This document shows positions 7,302 through 15,536 of a stretch of DNA of 50,994 nt, in pieces (position 1 is the first letter of the stretch; each line of letters opens with the position of its first letter). The DNA comes from Bacillota bacterium (GTDB taxonomy: Bacteria; Bacillota; Clostridia; Acetivibrionales; DTU013): the NCBI GenBank assembly GCA_023435305.1, contig JAEYRV010000019.1:1-50994 (forward strand), written 5' to 3'. Below the pieces are notes generated by a model that worked only from the letters and a program-made list of their open reading frames with translations, made no database searches and was not told where the DNA came from. The position numbers and the translations under genes are program-made.

Positions 7302-9118
7302 TTGCCCCTCCCTTCCTTCATATAATTCTTGTCATTGATCGTGTTTATTTCCTGCATCAGATTTGTCAACTCCAGTTTCAGTTTAGCTTCCTCGCCTTCA
7401 GGAAGACTGCTTTTATTTTTCAGCAACTCTATAACCTTATCCCGCCTTGATTCCAGCTTTAGCTTCCCGATATCTCTAATTTTGCCCAAAATCGCCTTTT
7501 GATTATCATCACAGTGACATTCTTCATTTAATATTCTGGCAAATTCACCTGAATCTTCAGGAGGAACTATGCTCATAAGCTCAGCGGGCGTTATTCCCTT
7601 ACGTTCTTCGATTCTTTCATAGAGGATCTGCGCCGTCTCTCTATTCTTTCCTTCCGTATACTGATCTATTTTAAAATGCTCTTTTAAAGTGTTATATATA
7701 CTGTTGTCAACACATAATAACGACATTATGAATCGTTCATTATGTTCGATCCTGGCCTGTGTATTTTCTCCGGGCGAGGATGTCTTTTTTGCCGCCTCAA
7801 CAGCCTTTGCAAGCTTAAAGCTCTGCTTGCCTGAAGGCCTCGTTTTTCTTATGACCTCTGAGAGCATTGCCTCTTCTGATATTTCATATTCCCGGGAAAG
7901 CTTTTTAATGTACATTTCCCGCTCTACGACATTGTCCACCTTGGCCATGACCCCGGCTGCCTTATTCAGGAATGCTATCCTACCATCGGTCTTATCGAGA
8001 TCATGCTCGTTTTTTAGTACCTTTATCTTGTATTCGACCAGAGGCAGGGCATTCTCGGCAAGCTTTCTGAACTTATCCGGGCCATTCCTCTTTATATACT
8101 CATCCGGATCCTTGCCGTCCGGAACCGAAAGCACCTTCACCTTACAGCCAATATCGTTCAGCAGATCCAATCCTCGCTGTGTTGCCGCCTGTCCGGCCGT
8201 ATCCGCATCATATGAAATGATGATTTCATCGGCGTACTTCTTAAGTATCCTTCCCTGGCTTTCTGTCAGTGCTGTCCCCAGCGAGGCTACAACATTGGTT
8301 ATACCACTCTGATGCAGTGATATAACATCCATATAACCTTCAACTATTATTAGTCCCGAGCTTTCAGAATTTTTTGCAAAATTCAGCGCGTACAGATGCT
8401 TTCCCTTGTTATATGCAGGAGTTTCAGGAGAGTTCATGTATTTGGGGAGGGAATCATCCATTACCCTTCCTCCAAAGCCTATAACATTCCCTCTTACATC
8501 AAAGATAGGAAACATGAGTCTGCCTTTGAACCTGTCATGCATTTGCCCTGAGCTGCTTTGCAGCACAAGACCGCTTTTTAGCATTTCATCTCCGCTGACA
8601 CCTTGTGCCTTCAGATATTTGTACAAGCTGTCCCATTCATTATACGAGTATCCCAGTCCAAATCTTCTCGCAGTGTTTTCCGATATCTCTCTTTTTTTCA
8701 GATAGGCTGCAGCAGCCTCACCTTGTCTGGACTTCAGAGCTTCATTGAAATATCTTGCTGCCAAAAGATTTATATTCAGAACCAGCTGCTTTAGTTTTGC
8801 CCTTTCCTCCTCCCTGGGATCATCACTTTCGGGAAGCATGATTTTTGCTCTGTCCGCCAATAGTCTGACCGCTTCCACATAGTCCAGCTTTTCAGCCAGA
8901 GAAATAAACTGGAACACATTTCCGCCCTTGCCGCATCCGAAGCAATAGAATATCTGCTTTCCCGATTCAACGCTGAAAGAAGGCGTCTTTTCCCTGTGGA
9001 AAGGACAAAGTCCAAAATAGTTCTTTCCCCGCTTTTCCAATCTGACATATTCAGAAACAACATCTACAATATCGTTATTGATCCTGATTTCTTCTATGAT
9101 TTCATCCGAATATCTTAT
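7298..9118 (-). CDS. dnaG: DNA primase DnaG, apparent ATA start codon
   Basis: DNA primase makes RNA primers at the replication fork. The CHC2 zinc finger has ligands C38, H41, C59 and C62 in the numbering used here. The TOPRIM catalytic core follows, with VEGYMD and YDADTAG. The C-terminal DnaB-interaction region completes a protein of 606 residues, normal for the family. The first possible ATG/GTG/TTG in frame is the TTG at 9040, which would remove 26 residues clearly homologous to DnaG N-termini (RYSDEIIEEIRINNDIVDVV). No standard start lies upstream before an in-frame stop. An ATA at 9116-9118 stands exactly where family members have their initiating Met, with AAGGATGATGG upstream. It overlaps the stop of a tiny MMAK frame (ATAA). 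An ATG-to-ATA mutation or a base-call error is the alternative. Confidence 0.93.
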   Translation of the reverse strand: MRYSDEIIEEIRINNDIVDVVSEYVRLEKRGKNYFGLCPFHREKTPSFSVESGKQIFYCFGCGKGGNVFQFISLAEKLDYVEAVRLLADRAKIMLPESDDPREEERAKLKQLVLNINLLAARYFNEALKSRQGEAAAAYLKKREISENTARRFGLGYSYNEWDSLYKYLKAQGVSGDEMLKSGLVLQSSSGQMHDRFKGRLMFPIFDVRGNVIGFGGRVMDDSLPKYMNSPETPAYNKGKHLYALNFAKNSESSGLIIVEGYMDVISLHQSGITNVVASLGTALTESQGRILKKYADEIIISYDADTAGQAATQRGLDLLNDIGCKVKVLSVPDGKDPDEYIKRNGPDKFRKLAENALPLVEYKIKVLKNEHDLDKTDGRIAFLNKAAGVMAKVDNVVEREMYIKKLSREYEISEEAMLSEVIRKTRPSGKQSFKLAKAVEAAKKTSSPGENTQARIEHNERFIMSLLCVDNSIYNTLKEHFKIDQYTEGKNRETAQILYERIEERKGITPAELMSIVPPEDSGEFARILNEECHCDDNQKAILGKIRDIGKLKLESRRDKVIELLKNKSSLPEGEEAKLKLELTNLMQEINTINDKNYMKEGRGK

Positions 9119-9294
9119 TTGGCCATCATCCTTTTTTATGCCATTGCGGCCGCATGTTTCCTGTCATTGTTATTATGGGCTGTAACGCATCTGTTTTAAT
9201 AATATACGATAACACCCACCAAAATACTCTAATAATCTTCGACACAATTGTTTATATTCCTTCTTTTTGTTTAACTTTTTATTGATACTGCAAA

Positions 9295-9332
9295 TAATAA
9301 AACCTCATTCCAAGTACACTCAGATGAGGTTT
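9295..9332 (-). terminator. Terminator downstream of the DUF6514 gene
   Basis: On the minus strand AAACCTCAT pairs with ATGAGGTTT and is followed by TTATTATT. The 300-base gap 9119-9418 otherwise holds only the upstream region of dnaG; no convincing sigma-A promoter was identified in it. Confidence 0.7.
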
Positions 9333-9418
9333 CATTCATCGAATTTTATATATTCTACAGACAATTCTCATAATCCTTCATATTAATAATATTTTTTGAA
9401 ATCATCGCCCTGGCAATC

Positions 9419-9724
9419 TTAAAGAATATCTTCCAGTATATCCTGCAACGCTACCGGAGTTACTGTATTTTCCGCCAGTATATCTATGATGCTGACAATC
9501 CTTCCCCTGTCGGTATGAACATTTTCAAATCTCTTTGCTTCGAATGACTTGCCGTCGACCTTTTTAACTATTTCTATGCCATAGGTCGTGATCATGGCAT
9601 CATTTTCGCAGTCGTCCGTCTCACTTGTCAAAAGGTAGTATTCGAGTTTGAATTTATTTCCCTGCGTTTCGTCTTTTATTTCTCTCTCTGCTTCCCGGCA
9701 TTTGTCTAATAGCCTGCATGACAT
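9419..9724 (-). CDS. DUF6514 family protein
   Basis: This is a small soluble protein of 101 residues with no signal peptide or membrane segment. The middle (KLEYYLLTSETDD...TTYGIEIVKK) and the C-terminus (NTVTPVALQDILEDIL) match the pattern of the Clostridia-specific DUF6514 family as I know it; the function is unknown. I chose the ATG at 9722-9724 because GAGGGGG lies seven bases upstream; a longer open frame to 9832 has no supporting ribosome site. It is monocistronic, with a terminator 87 bases downstream. Confidence 0.75.
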   Translation of the reverse strand: MSCRLLDKCREAEREIKDETQGNKFKLEYYLLTSETDDCENDAMITTYGIEIVKKVDGKSFEAKRFENVHTDRGRIVSIIDILAENTVTPVALQDILEDIL

Positions 9725-9912
9725 AGATAATACCCCCTCAAAAAAAATAAAGCTTTTGCATTGGATATTATATCTTATTTGGCTGACTTGTCCCACAAGA
9801 AAGTTTCGAGGGCATATTGTAATAAATATCACTATTCGACATTTTAGCTATAAAACAGATGCGCATTAATAAACATGCTGTCATTTTTAGATAGCTTTTA
9901 GCAGAAATTTTT

Positions 9913-10950
9913 TCAGACCATCTCTACTATCTTCAACTTTTTTTGTGACGAAAGATCGATAAAACTGCCTCCGGACTTGATAATGGGTCTTGATATACTG
10001 AATGGGTTTATGTATACGATTTCGCCTGTTATTCCATTGTTGAGCCTAACTGATTCTCCAAGATAATAGGATACTATATTTTTAAGAAATACGCCTGTTA
10101 TCCTGTTGTCCAGAGTGTTGAAATTGTCCACCGAAATGATCTCGATCACATCAAACGGACACTGCTTATCCTTGTATACCCTGGTTGAAGTCATAGCATC
10201 ATACATATCGGCAACTGCTATGATTTTACCAAATTCATTTATTTTTTCGCTTTTCATGCCAAAAGGATAACCCGACCCGTCTTCTCTCTCATGATGCAGC
10301 AATATGCCCTTTAGTATGTTATCATTCAGGCCATCTATGCCTTCTGCTATTTTGTATCCATAAACGGTGTGCTTCTTGATCTCATCAAACTCGTCATCTG
10401 TAAGAGGACCCGGCTTGTTCAATATTTCAGCCGGTATTCTGCTTTTGCCCAGATCATGCAGGAAGCCTGCAGATATAAGTGATTTAAGCTTTATATAGTC
10501 AAATTTCAGCCATTTTCCGATAAGCATGCATAAAAGTGCAACGTTGACACTATGGCTGTAGAGATATTCGCCGGTTGTCCTCATTTCATTGATACATGCT
10601 ACTATTTCGCTGTTTTCGTTGATTCTTGACAATATGGAGCTGGTGGTTTGATCTACTTGCTGTGAATCGATTCGTTTACCTGTCGATATATCATGCAGTA
10701 TACTTTTTACTGCATTCAGGCTTTCCTTATATTGTGCCCTGAAAAGGTCGGTCCCGCTGACCTGTATCATCTCACCGGTTTCATCGTATACTCTTACCCT
10801 TACAAGACCAAGCTTTTTGATTCTTTCAATGACATAGCCCTCAAGGACCGACCCATCGGGTACTATTATTGCTCCGTAATCATTATAGATATCCTCTGCA
10901 ATTCTTAAACCAGGTATGCAATCATCCACGCTCACAAAAACCCTTTTCAT
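9913..10950 (-). CDS. HD-GYP domain protein (putative cyclic-di-GMP phosphodiesterase)
   Basis: The 345-residue protein has an N-terminal DUF3391-like segment (about 1-60, KRVFVSVDDCIPGLRIAEDI) and an HD-GYP domain (about 120-290). The HD metal site is seen in HSVNVALLC and FLHDLGKSRIP. The GYP signature is seen in HHEREDGSGYP, and AVADMYDAMTSTRVYK follows. HD-GYP proteins hydrolyse cyclic dinucleotides, usually c-di-GMP, to lower signalling linked to biofilm and motility. No receiver or membrane domain is present, so the input signal is unknown. A C-terminal segment of about 55 residues resembles the tail seen in many clostridial members. Confidence 0.88.
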   Translation of the reverse strand: MKRVFVSVDDCIPGLRIAEDIYNDYGAIIVPDGSVLEGYVIERIKKLGLVRVRVYDETGEMIQVSGTDLFRAQYKESLNAVKSILHDISTGKRIDSQQVDQTTSSILSRINENSEIVACINEMRTTGEYLYSHSVNVALLCMLIGKWLKFDYIKLKSLISAGFLHDLGKSRIPAEILNKPGPLTDDEFDEIKKHTVYGYKIAEGIDGLNDNILKGILLHHEREDGSGYPFGMKSEKINEFGKIIAVADMYDAMTSTRVYKDKQCPFDVIEIISVDNFNTLDNRITGVFLKNIVSYYLGESVRLNNGITGEIVYINPFSISRPIIKSGGSFIDLSSQKKLKIVEMV

Positions 10951-11144
10951 AAGTTGCTCCCTTGTTAAATATGCTGTACTCCAAACGGATCCTATTTGTC
11001 ATTTTCTTTTATTTTATCACTATTTCTTTAATTTGTATATTCATGTCACTGGTAAACATTAAAACTTGATACCGATAGGACATTATGTTAACATACAATG
11101 GTTGTTGAATGGGAAGTAATCAGCTTCGGAAAGGGGTGTGGGAC

Positions 11145-11423
11145 ATGCAGTTAAACCAGTCGGACCGCACAAAGAGAATAGAGAAGATAATATCTGCCTT
11201 CAGTAAAATGCAAAAGCTCCCTAAGGCCCTTATGAGATACGGGATATACGTTTTTACCGGAATTTTTGTAACAGGCATGATATTAGTTATACTTAACAAT
11301 ACAGTATTACAGTTTGATCCATATCTGGATATGGTTTCAAAGGAGATCGTCAAAACAAGCTTTATTGTAGCAGCAGAAGCAGTTATAGGCGGACTGATAA
11401 TGGATTACGTGTTCAAAAAATGA
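11145..11423 (+). CDS. Small hypothetical membrane protein
   Basis: This is a 92-residue protein of unknown function. It has a basic, soluble N-terminal part (about 1-35) and two likely transmembrane helices: IYVFTGIFVTGMILVILN (about 36-53) and FIVAAEAVIGGLIMDYVF (about 71-88). I chose the ATG at 11145 because AAAGGGGTG stands seven bases upstream; an ATG at 11109 is in frame but lacks a good site. It is the only plus-strand gene between 1 and 29 kb. It lies directly upstream of the 41-bp minisatellite. I do not recognise its family. Confidence 0.65.
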   Translation: MQLNQSDRTKRIEKIISAFSKMQKLPKALMRYGIYVFTGIFVTGMILVILNNTVLQFDPYLDMVSKEIVKTSFIVAAEAVIGGLIMDYVFKK

Positions 11424-11458
11424 ACAGCAACCGGCACATATACAGACATGAGGCAGGT

Positions 11459-11830
11459 TTTTCATGTAAAGCCTATGTTTCGATCCCTGCGTGTACTCCG
11501 AGGAGGACTGTACTTGAAATTCGGTCCATGCGCGTACTCCGGGGAGGACTTTACTTGAAATTCGGTCCATGCGCGAGTACTGGCTGGTCCATTTTTCAAG
11601 TAAAGTCTATGTTTTCGAGTGAATAGCCTGCCTTTTCATGAAATAATGGCACAACACTCCCCTTTATGTTAACAAAGTAGGACTGTACTTGAATTTCGGT
11701 CCATGCGAGTACTTCGAGTAGGACTAAACTTGAATTTCGGTCCATGCACACGCCTAAAGTAGGACTATACTTGAATTTCGGTCCATGCACACATAAGAAA
11801 CAGGACTATACCTGTATTTCGGTCTACGCG
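11459..11830. repeat. 41-bp minisatellite array with inverted sub-elements
   Basis: The 521-base gap 11424-11944 is non-coding and filled by a repeat array. The core AGGACTNTACTTGAAWTTCG followed by GTCCATGC starts at 11504, 11545, 11679, 11720, 11761 and 11802. Steps are exactly 41 bases within each block (two copies, then four). A partial copy one period upstream ends at 11503. The 13 bases between cores are related but degenerate. In most copies GGACTG or GGACTA can pair with CGGTCC around an 11-base loop. Two imperfect inverted copies (about 11459-11483 and 11588-11616) resemble each other. The 41-base period is not a multiple of three, so it is not protein coding. Confidence 0.85.
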
Positions 11831-11944
11831 CATCTCCATACAATGTCGACATACTCTTACTCAACTAGTATTCGCGGTTGGATGGAATTAGGCCGGGTTC
11901 TCCCCGACCAGGCCGACACGCAGCTTTTGCTTTGAGCGGTCTGC

Positions 11945-12691
11945 CTAAAAGTCTGTCTTAATCTGCTCGGAGGAAAGAATTCTGGTGTATAGCATTCTTG
12001 CATCATTTTCACTGTATTTATCTCTAATAGCATCTATTCTTTTTATTACTTCGCTGACCTCTCCCTCTGATTTTACTACTATGTATTTAATATCACCCGG
12101 TCCGAAATCAAGCTTTGCTGTATGTTCAAGGTCAGTATCTGCTTTTTTTCGTATAACAGGATCATTGAACTCAGCTTCGGTCAGGGTCTGTATTTCATAA
12201 TTGCCGGTCGGAAAGGGCACCCATCTCCACTCCCTTTCATCATAGAATTTCTTGTGGATCCTTCTGCCATCAATATTTACATCGCCTTCATATAGCTTTA
12301 TATGCCTTAAAATATTCATCAAATGGAGATATGTCTTCTTATCATATTCATGGCTGTCCTTTGACTCCGTTAGCATAGTACTGATGCACTCAGACAAGTC
12401 AGAGCTCTGGTGCATATATAGGACCGGGTTGATTTTTTGGTGTATGCCCCATTCCTTTTTCATACCGATACCGTAGCCGCCATAAAAATCAAGATGCTCA
12501 TGCAGCTGTGACAGTGGCAGGTCGCAAAAGCATGTCATAGGAAATGCAGCTTTAAACTCCCTGCTGGAAACATGGAAAAGATTTGAGTAGTTCTCCAGAC
12601 AATACCTTGGAGTAAAACCGTTTTCAAGTATACCTGTCAGGTCATCCAGCTCCCTGGTAAAGTGGAAAAGGGTGTTCGAGCTTATAACTAT
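11945..12691 (-). CDS. AbiGi-like (abortive infection) protein, apparent ATA start
   Basis: The 248-residue frame resembles the AbiGi family (putative abortive phage resistance antitoxin). Features are SSNTLFHFT near the N-terminus, GILENGFTPRYCLE, PMTCFCDLPLSQL, YGGYGIGMKKEWGI and the late REWRWVP motif. The first standard start is an ATG at 12538, which would delete about 51 conserved N-terminal residues. The upstream frame is open to a stop at 12700 without ATG, GTG or TTG. ATA codons at 12689-12691 and 12683-12685 lie at the expected start, after GGGAGATGAGG. Either an ATA start or a start-codon mutation is possible. No cognate AbiGii toxin gene is adjacent; the neighbours are a repeat array and signal peptidase. 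The family call comes from recalled motif patterns. Confidence 0.68.
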   Translation of the reverse strand: MVISSNTLFHFTRELDDLTGILENGFTPRYCLENYSNLFHVSSREFKAAFPMTCFCDLPLSQLHEHLDFYGGYGIGMKKEWGIHQKINPVLYMHQSSDLSECISTMLTESKDSHEYDKKTYLHLMNILRHIKLYEGDVNIDGRRIHKKFYDEREWRWVPFPTGNYEIQTLTEAEFNDPVIRKKADTDLEHTAKLDFGPGDIKYIVVKSEGEVSEVIKRIDAIRDKYSENDARMLYTRILSSEQIKTDF

Positions 12692-12765
12692 GTGGCCTCA
12701 TCTCCCTGCGAATCAATATGCAGCAATATTTTGCCCAATGTTGAGCCGCAGAAACAGCTCACAAT

Positions 12766-13329
12766 TTACAACTTAAGGAAGACCTTTGCAATAACATGAT
12801 CCATGGGTATGCAGCCTATATATCTGCTGTCATAGCTATCGTTCCTGTTATCTCCCATAACGAACAGGCAATCCTCTGGAACAGTCACTTTCCCTGGAAA
12901 GTACTCCATCTGTTCCTTGATATATTGTTCATTCAAGTGCTTATTGTTTCTGTACAGCTTGCCATCCCTGTATTCCAATACATCTCCGGGCATTCCTATG
13001 ACTCTTTTTACCCAATAATGCTCCTGCTGGATATTAAAGAGTTTATATGTGATAAGATTGTATTTTATTGTTTCAAATATATCATCCTTCAGGGTTCTCG
13101 TCCTGTCTACACGACTGTCTATTATAACGACATCTCCGTATGTATATCCGGTCCTGAAGGTATGGGGCAGCTTGTTTATGAGTATTTGATCCGCATTATG
13201 ATATGTCGGTTCCATTGAAGTACCATTAACATGTGTAGGCTGAGCGATAAAAATCACGATTACCAATGCCGTAATGACAGCTATGGCTATGTGCAGTACC
13301 CAATCGAGTATCTCCTTTAGTTTATTCAT
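12766..13329 (-). CDS. lepB: Signal peptidase I
   Basis: This membrane-bound serine protease removes signal peptides from exported proteins. It has 187 residues, the short Gram-positive (SipS-like) form with one N-terminal transmembrane helix (about 8-29). The catalytic Ser is S38 in NGTSMEPT and the general-base Lys is K108 in WVKRVIGMPGD. The conserved box MGDNRNDSYDSRYIG is near the C-terminus. The ATG is preceded by AGGAGG. Immediately upstream of that ribosome site lies an 8-bp short-sequence repeat. It sits in a stretch of small unrelated genes rather than in a secretion operon. Confidence 0.95.
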   Translation of the reverse strand: MNKLKEILDWVLHIAIAVITALVIVIFIAQPTHVNGTSMEPTYHNADQILINKLPHTFRTGYTYGDVVIIDSRVDRTRTLKDDIFETIKYNLITYKLFNIQQEHYWVKRVIGMPGDVLEYRDGKLYRNNKHLNEQYIKEQMEYFPGKVTVPEDCLFVMGDNRNDSYDSRYIGCIPMDHVIAKVFLKL

Positions 13330-13342
13330 AAAAAGCCTCCTA

Positions 13343-13382
13343 ACTGTTTGTCTGTTTGTCTGTTTGTCTGATTGTCTGTTTC
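13343..13382 (-). repeat. 8-bp short sequence repeat upstream of signal peptidase gene
   Basis: Five consecutive octamers of the type TCTGTTTG (plus strand) occupy 13343-13382; the fourth and fifth differ by one base and the first is imperfect at its first base. The tract ends three bases from the AGGAGG site of the signal peptidase gene, inside its 5' leader. Confidence 0.85.
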
Positions 13383-13405
13383 CATGTCACCCATATCACA
13401 CCATA

Positions 13406-14398
13406 CTACGCATTAACATACCGCATATAAATGCTGCGCTCCTTGAAACCAAGCGACTGCCAGAACCTGTAGCCTCTTTCGTTCCAATACATTACCTCTA
13501 TATCGATCTTGTCTGTCTCAAGCATATCCAGGAGTTTATGGAATGCAGCTATACCATAGCCCTCTCTCCTGCATTCCCTGCATATAAAGAAATGCCTAAG
13601 ATAAAGTGGCATGCTCTTATGATTCACAAGTGCATAGCCCTTCACTTCACCACTGTCTTCAAAAACATATGCCTTATAGTCGGACTCGATAAATTCCAGC
13701 ATTCTGGCCCTAAGCTGCTTAGGAGAAAACCTTATATCAAAGTTCTCATCCTCAATAAGCTGCTCGTTCATGTCAGCCAGCAGGTCAACGTCATCTTTTG
13801 TGCAGATCCTTATACATACAGGCTTATATCTGTTTTTGTACTCCATCCTTGCAAGAGCTGTGATCTTGTTTATAAACTCGGATTTTGCCTCTGTATATCC
13901 ATCCCTGTTAAACTCAAATCCTTCTTTTAGGGACAGCTTGAGCCGGCCATACTCTTCAGCCGCTTCCGGATACTTTTTGAGATAATCCCTGAAATAAAGT
14001 TCATTCCAATCTCCGCTGTATCTTACATGTACATGGAATGCCTGCCCTTTGAATCCCTCGGGTGTATAACCTTTCATAAACATCATATGCGGCGGCGGAT
14101 TATCAGCCTGCCTGCTGTAAAGATAGCCTGCAGCTTTTATATTTGCTATAAGCTTTTCCAGATCAGCAGTCTCTTTTATCTCAATCAGTATGTCTATTGT
14201 CGGCTTTGCCACCAGGCCGGCAACAGATGTGCTTCCGATATGGCTAATCCTTTCAATATTGCATATGCCTATATAATCGATCAACTGCTTTTTTTCCTCA
14301 ATATACCTTGTCTTCCACTCCGGGTCATGTTCCTTTAAAAGAATCGGAAAAAGCCTCCAGCGTTCCTCATTTGTCATGTCTGCCAGTGATTTTGCCAT
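13406..14398 (-). CDS. GrpB (UPF0157) and GNAT acetyltransferase fusion
   Basis: The 330-residue protein combines two domains. Residues about 15-180 are a GrpB/UPF0157 domain of the nucleotidyltransferase-like fold, with HIGSTSVAGLVAKPTIDI and FHVHVRYSG. Residues about 190-330 form a GNAT N-acetyltransferase domain, with RHFFICRECRREGYGIAAF (acetyl-CoA binding loop) and WNERGYRFWQSLGFKE at the end. Each domain is common alone; the fused form suggests a shared small-molecule substrate, but none is known. The start ATG lies just downstream of the nitroreductase gene in the same orientation. Confidence 0.85.
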   Translation of the reverse strand: MAKSLADMTNEERWRLFPILLKEHDPEWKTRYIEEKKQLIDYIGICNIERISHIGSTSVAGLVAKPTIDILIEIKETADLEKLIANIKAAGYLYSRQADNPPPHMMFMKGYTPEGFKGQAFHVHVRYSGDWNELYFRDYLKKYPEAAEEYGRLKLSLKEGFEFNRDGYTEAKSEFINKITALARMEYKNRYKPVCIRICTKDDVDLLADMNEQLIEDENFDIRFSPKQLRARMLEFIESDYKAYVFEDSGEVKGYALVNHKSMPLYLRHFFICRECRREGYGIAAFHKLLDMLETDKIDIEVMYWNERGYRFWQSLGFKERSIYMRYVNA

Positions 14399-14425
14399 AT
14401 AGACCTCTCACTCCTTCACCAAGGT

Positions 14426-14935
14426 TCACCATTTCTCGTAATGTACCTTGCTTTCATCAAACCTGTCCTGTACAGTCCTTTCTTCCCCTTTCAGGCCTAA
14501 AGATATCAGACCTACAGGAATTACCGATGACGGCAGTGAAAGCAGCTTTTTCATTTCCTTTGTCAGGTGAGTCACCGGATACAGGCCGCACCATACGCTT
14601 CCAAGACCAAGCCCGTGAGCAGCCAGCAGCATGTTTTGGATCGCCGCTGAACAGTCCTCTATCAAAAACCCTGTTTCCGGCTGTCTTTGTTTATCGCCGC
14701 AAACTACTATGCAAATATCCGCTCCCGGGAGCATCTTTCCATAAGTGTGGACTCCGGCAATGGCCTGAAGCTTTTCCTTATCCTTTATCACTACAAAGTG
14801 CCATGGCTGACGGTTGTGCGCAGATGGTGCAAAGCATCCTGCTTTGATTATTGTCATCAGCTGATCCTGGGTTATATTTCCTTCTGAGTATTTTCTGATA
14901 CTTCTGCGGGTAAAGATAGCCTCTAATACGTCCAT
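14426..14935 (-). CDS. Nitroreductase family protein
   Basis: This is an FMN-dependent NAD(P)H oxidoreductase of the nitroreductase superfamily, 169 residues. The N-terminal FTRRSIRKYSEG and the FAPSAHNRQPWHFVVIKD segment form the FMN-binding site. AHGLGLGSVWCGLYP and VIPVGLISLGLKGEE complete the fold. Members reduce nitro compounds, quinones or flavins; the native substrate is not predictable here. The length is typical of the short group. It is followed 27 bases downstream by the GrpB-GNAT gene. Confidence 0.88.
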   Translation of the reverse strand: MDVLEAIFTRRSIRKYSEGNITQDQLMTIIKAGCFAPSAHNRQPWHFVVIKDKEKLQAIAGVHTYGKMLPGADICIVVCGDKQRQPETGFLIEDCSAAIQNMLLAAHGLGLGSVWCGLYPVTHLTKEMKKLLSLPSSVIPVGLISLGLKGEERTVQDRFDESKVHYEKW

Positions 14936-15001
14936 CGTAATTCTCCTTTGTTCTGTATATTAGCCAGTTCTTCAAACATAGATCGATCCATATACCGATC
15001 G

Positions 15002-15514
15002 TCATTCCTCTTTTCTGCGTCCTGTGATTTCTGCAGGCCAATGATCACTGACATTCTTTTCTCCATCAAAATAGTCCGTCTGGTCAGCTTTTTTATATAT
15101 CTCTCGGTACGGCAATATATTAGTCTTCCCGGAATCGGGATAGTCGCAGATATCTATGCCGTTCTCCGTGCCAAGATCCAGATATATGCATGGCTGCTCC
15201 GTATGATTGTATAATTGATGAGCTCCCTCGGGCCCCATTTCGAAGAAGACAATATCTCCCTTCTCCAGCTCCCGGAATCCATCGGGCGTTCTGAGCATTG
15301 CCTTTCCGGACAGAATAACGAACAATTCCTCGGCATTTCTGTGAGTATGATAGGGGTAGGAATATTTGCCGGGGTCTAGTGACCTTACATCAAAATTCAT
15401 ATATTTCGATCCGGCCATCCCGGAAAGATCCGGGCTCGTATTCCATGAAAACTCCGGAACAGGTGACTGTTTCAATTGAAATTGGATCTCATCCATTTTG
15501 AATACCTTTGCCAT
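15002..15514 (-). CDS. Cupin domain protein
   Basis: The 170-residue soluble protein has a single cupin beta-barrel (about 60-130). The metal-binding cupin motif 1 is visible in YPYHTHRNAEELFVILSGKA and motif 2 in PEGAHQLYNHTEQPCIYLDLG. The ATG at 15512-15514 was chosen because AAAGGATGG lies upstream; the longer open frame to 15604 would overlap the phosphatase gene. Such cupins may be enzymes or sugar/small-molecule binders; no substrate can be assigned. Confidence 0.82.
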   Translation of the reverse strand: MAKVFKMDEIQFQLKQSPVPEFSWNTSPDLSGMAGSKYMNFDVRSLDPGKYSYPYHTHRNAEELFVILSGKAMLRTPDGFRELEKGDIVFFEMGPEGAHQLYNHTEQPCIYLDLGTENGIDICDYPDSGKTNILPYREIYKKADQTDYFDGEKNVSDHWPAEITGRRKEE

Positions 15515-15536
15515 AAACACCATCCTTTTCTGAACT

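Noticed and set aside
7298..9040. dnaG starting at the TTG at 9040
   Set aside because: It would delete 26 conserved residues directly before the zinc finger; the frame continues upstream with family-like sequence.
11459..11830. CRISPR array
   Set aside because: The intervals between cores are only 13 bases and are related to each other, the repeats vary, and no cas gene is present. It behaves as a 41-bp minisatellite.
11420..11935. Short open frames on both strands across the minisatellite
   Set aside because: The 41-base period shifts frame at every unit, codon use is poor and there are no ribosome sites.
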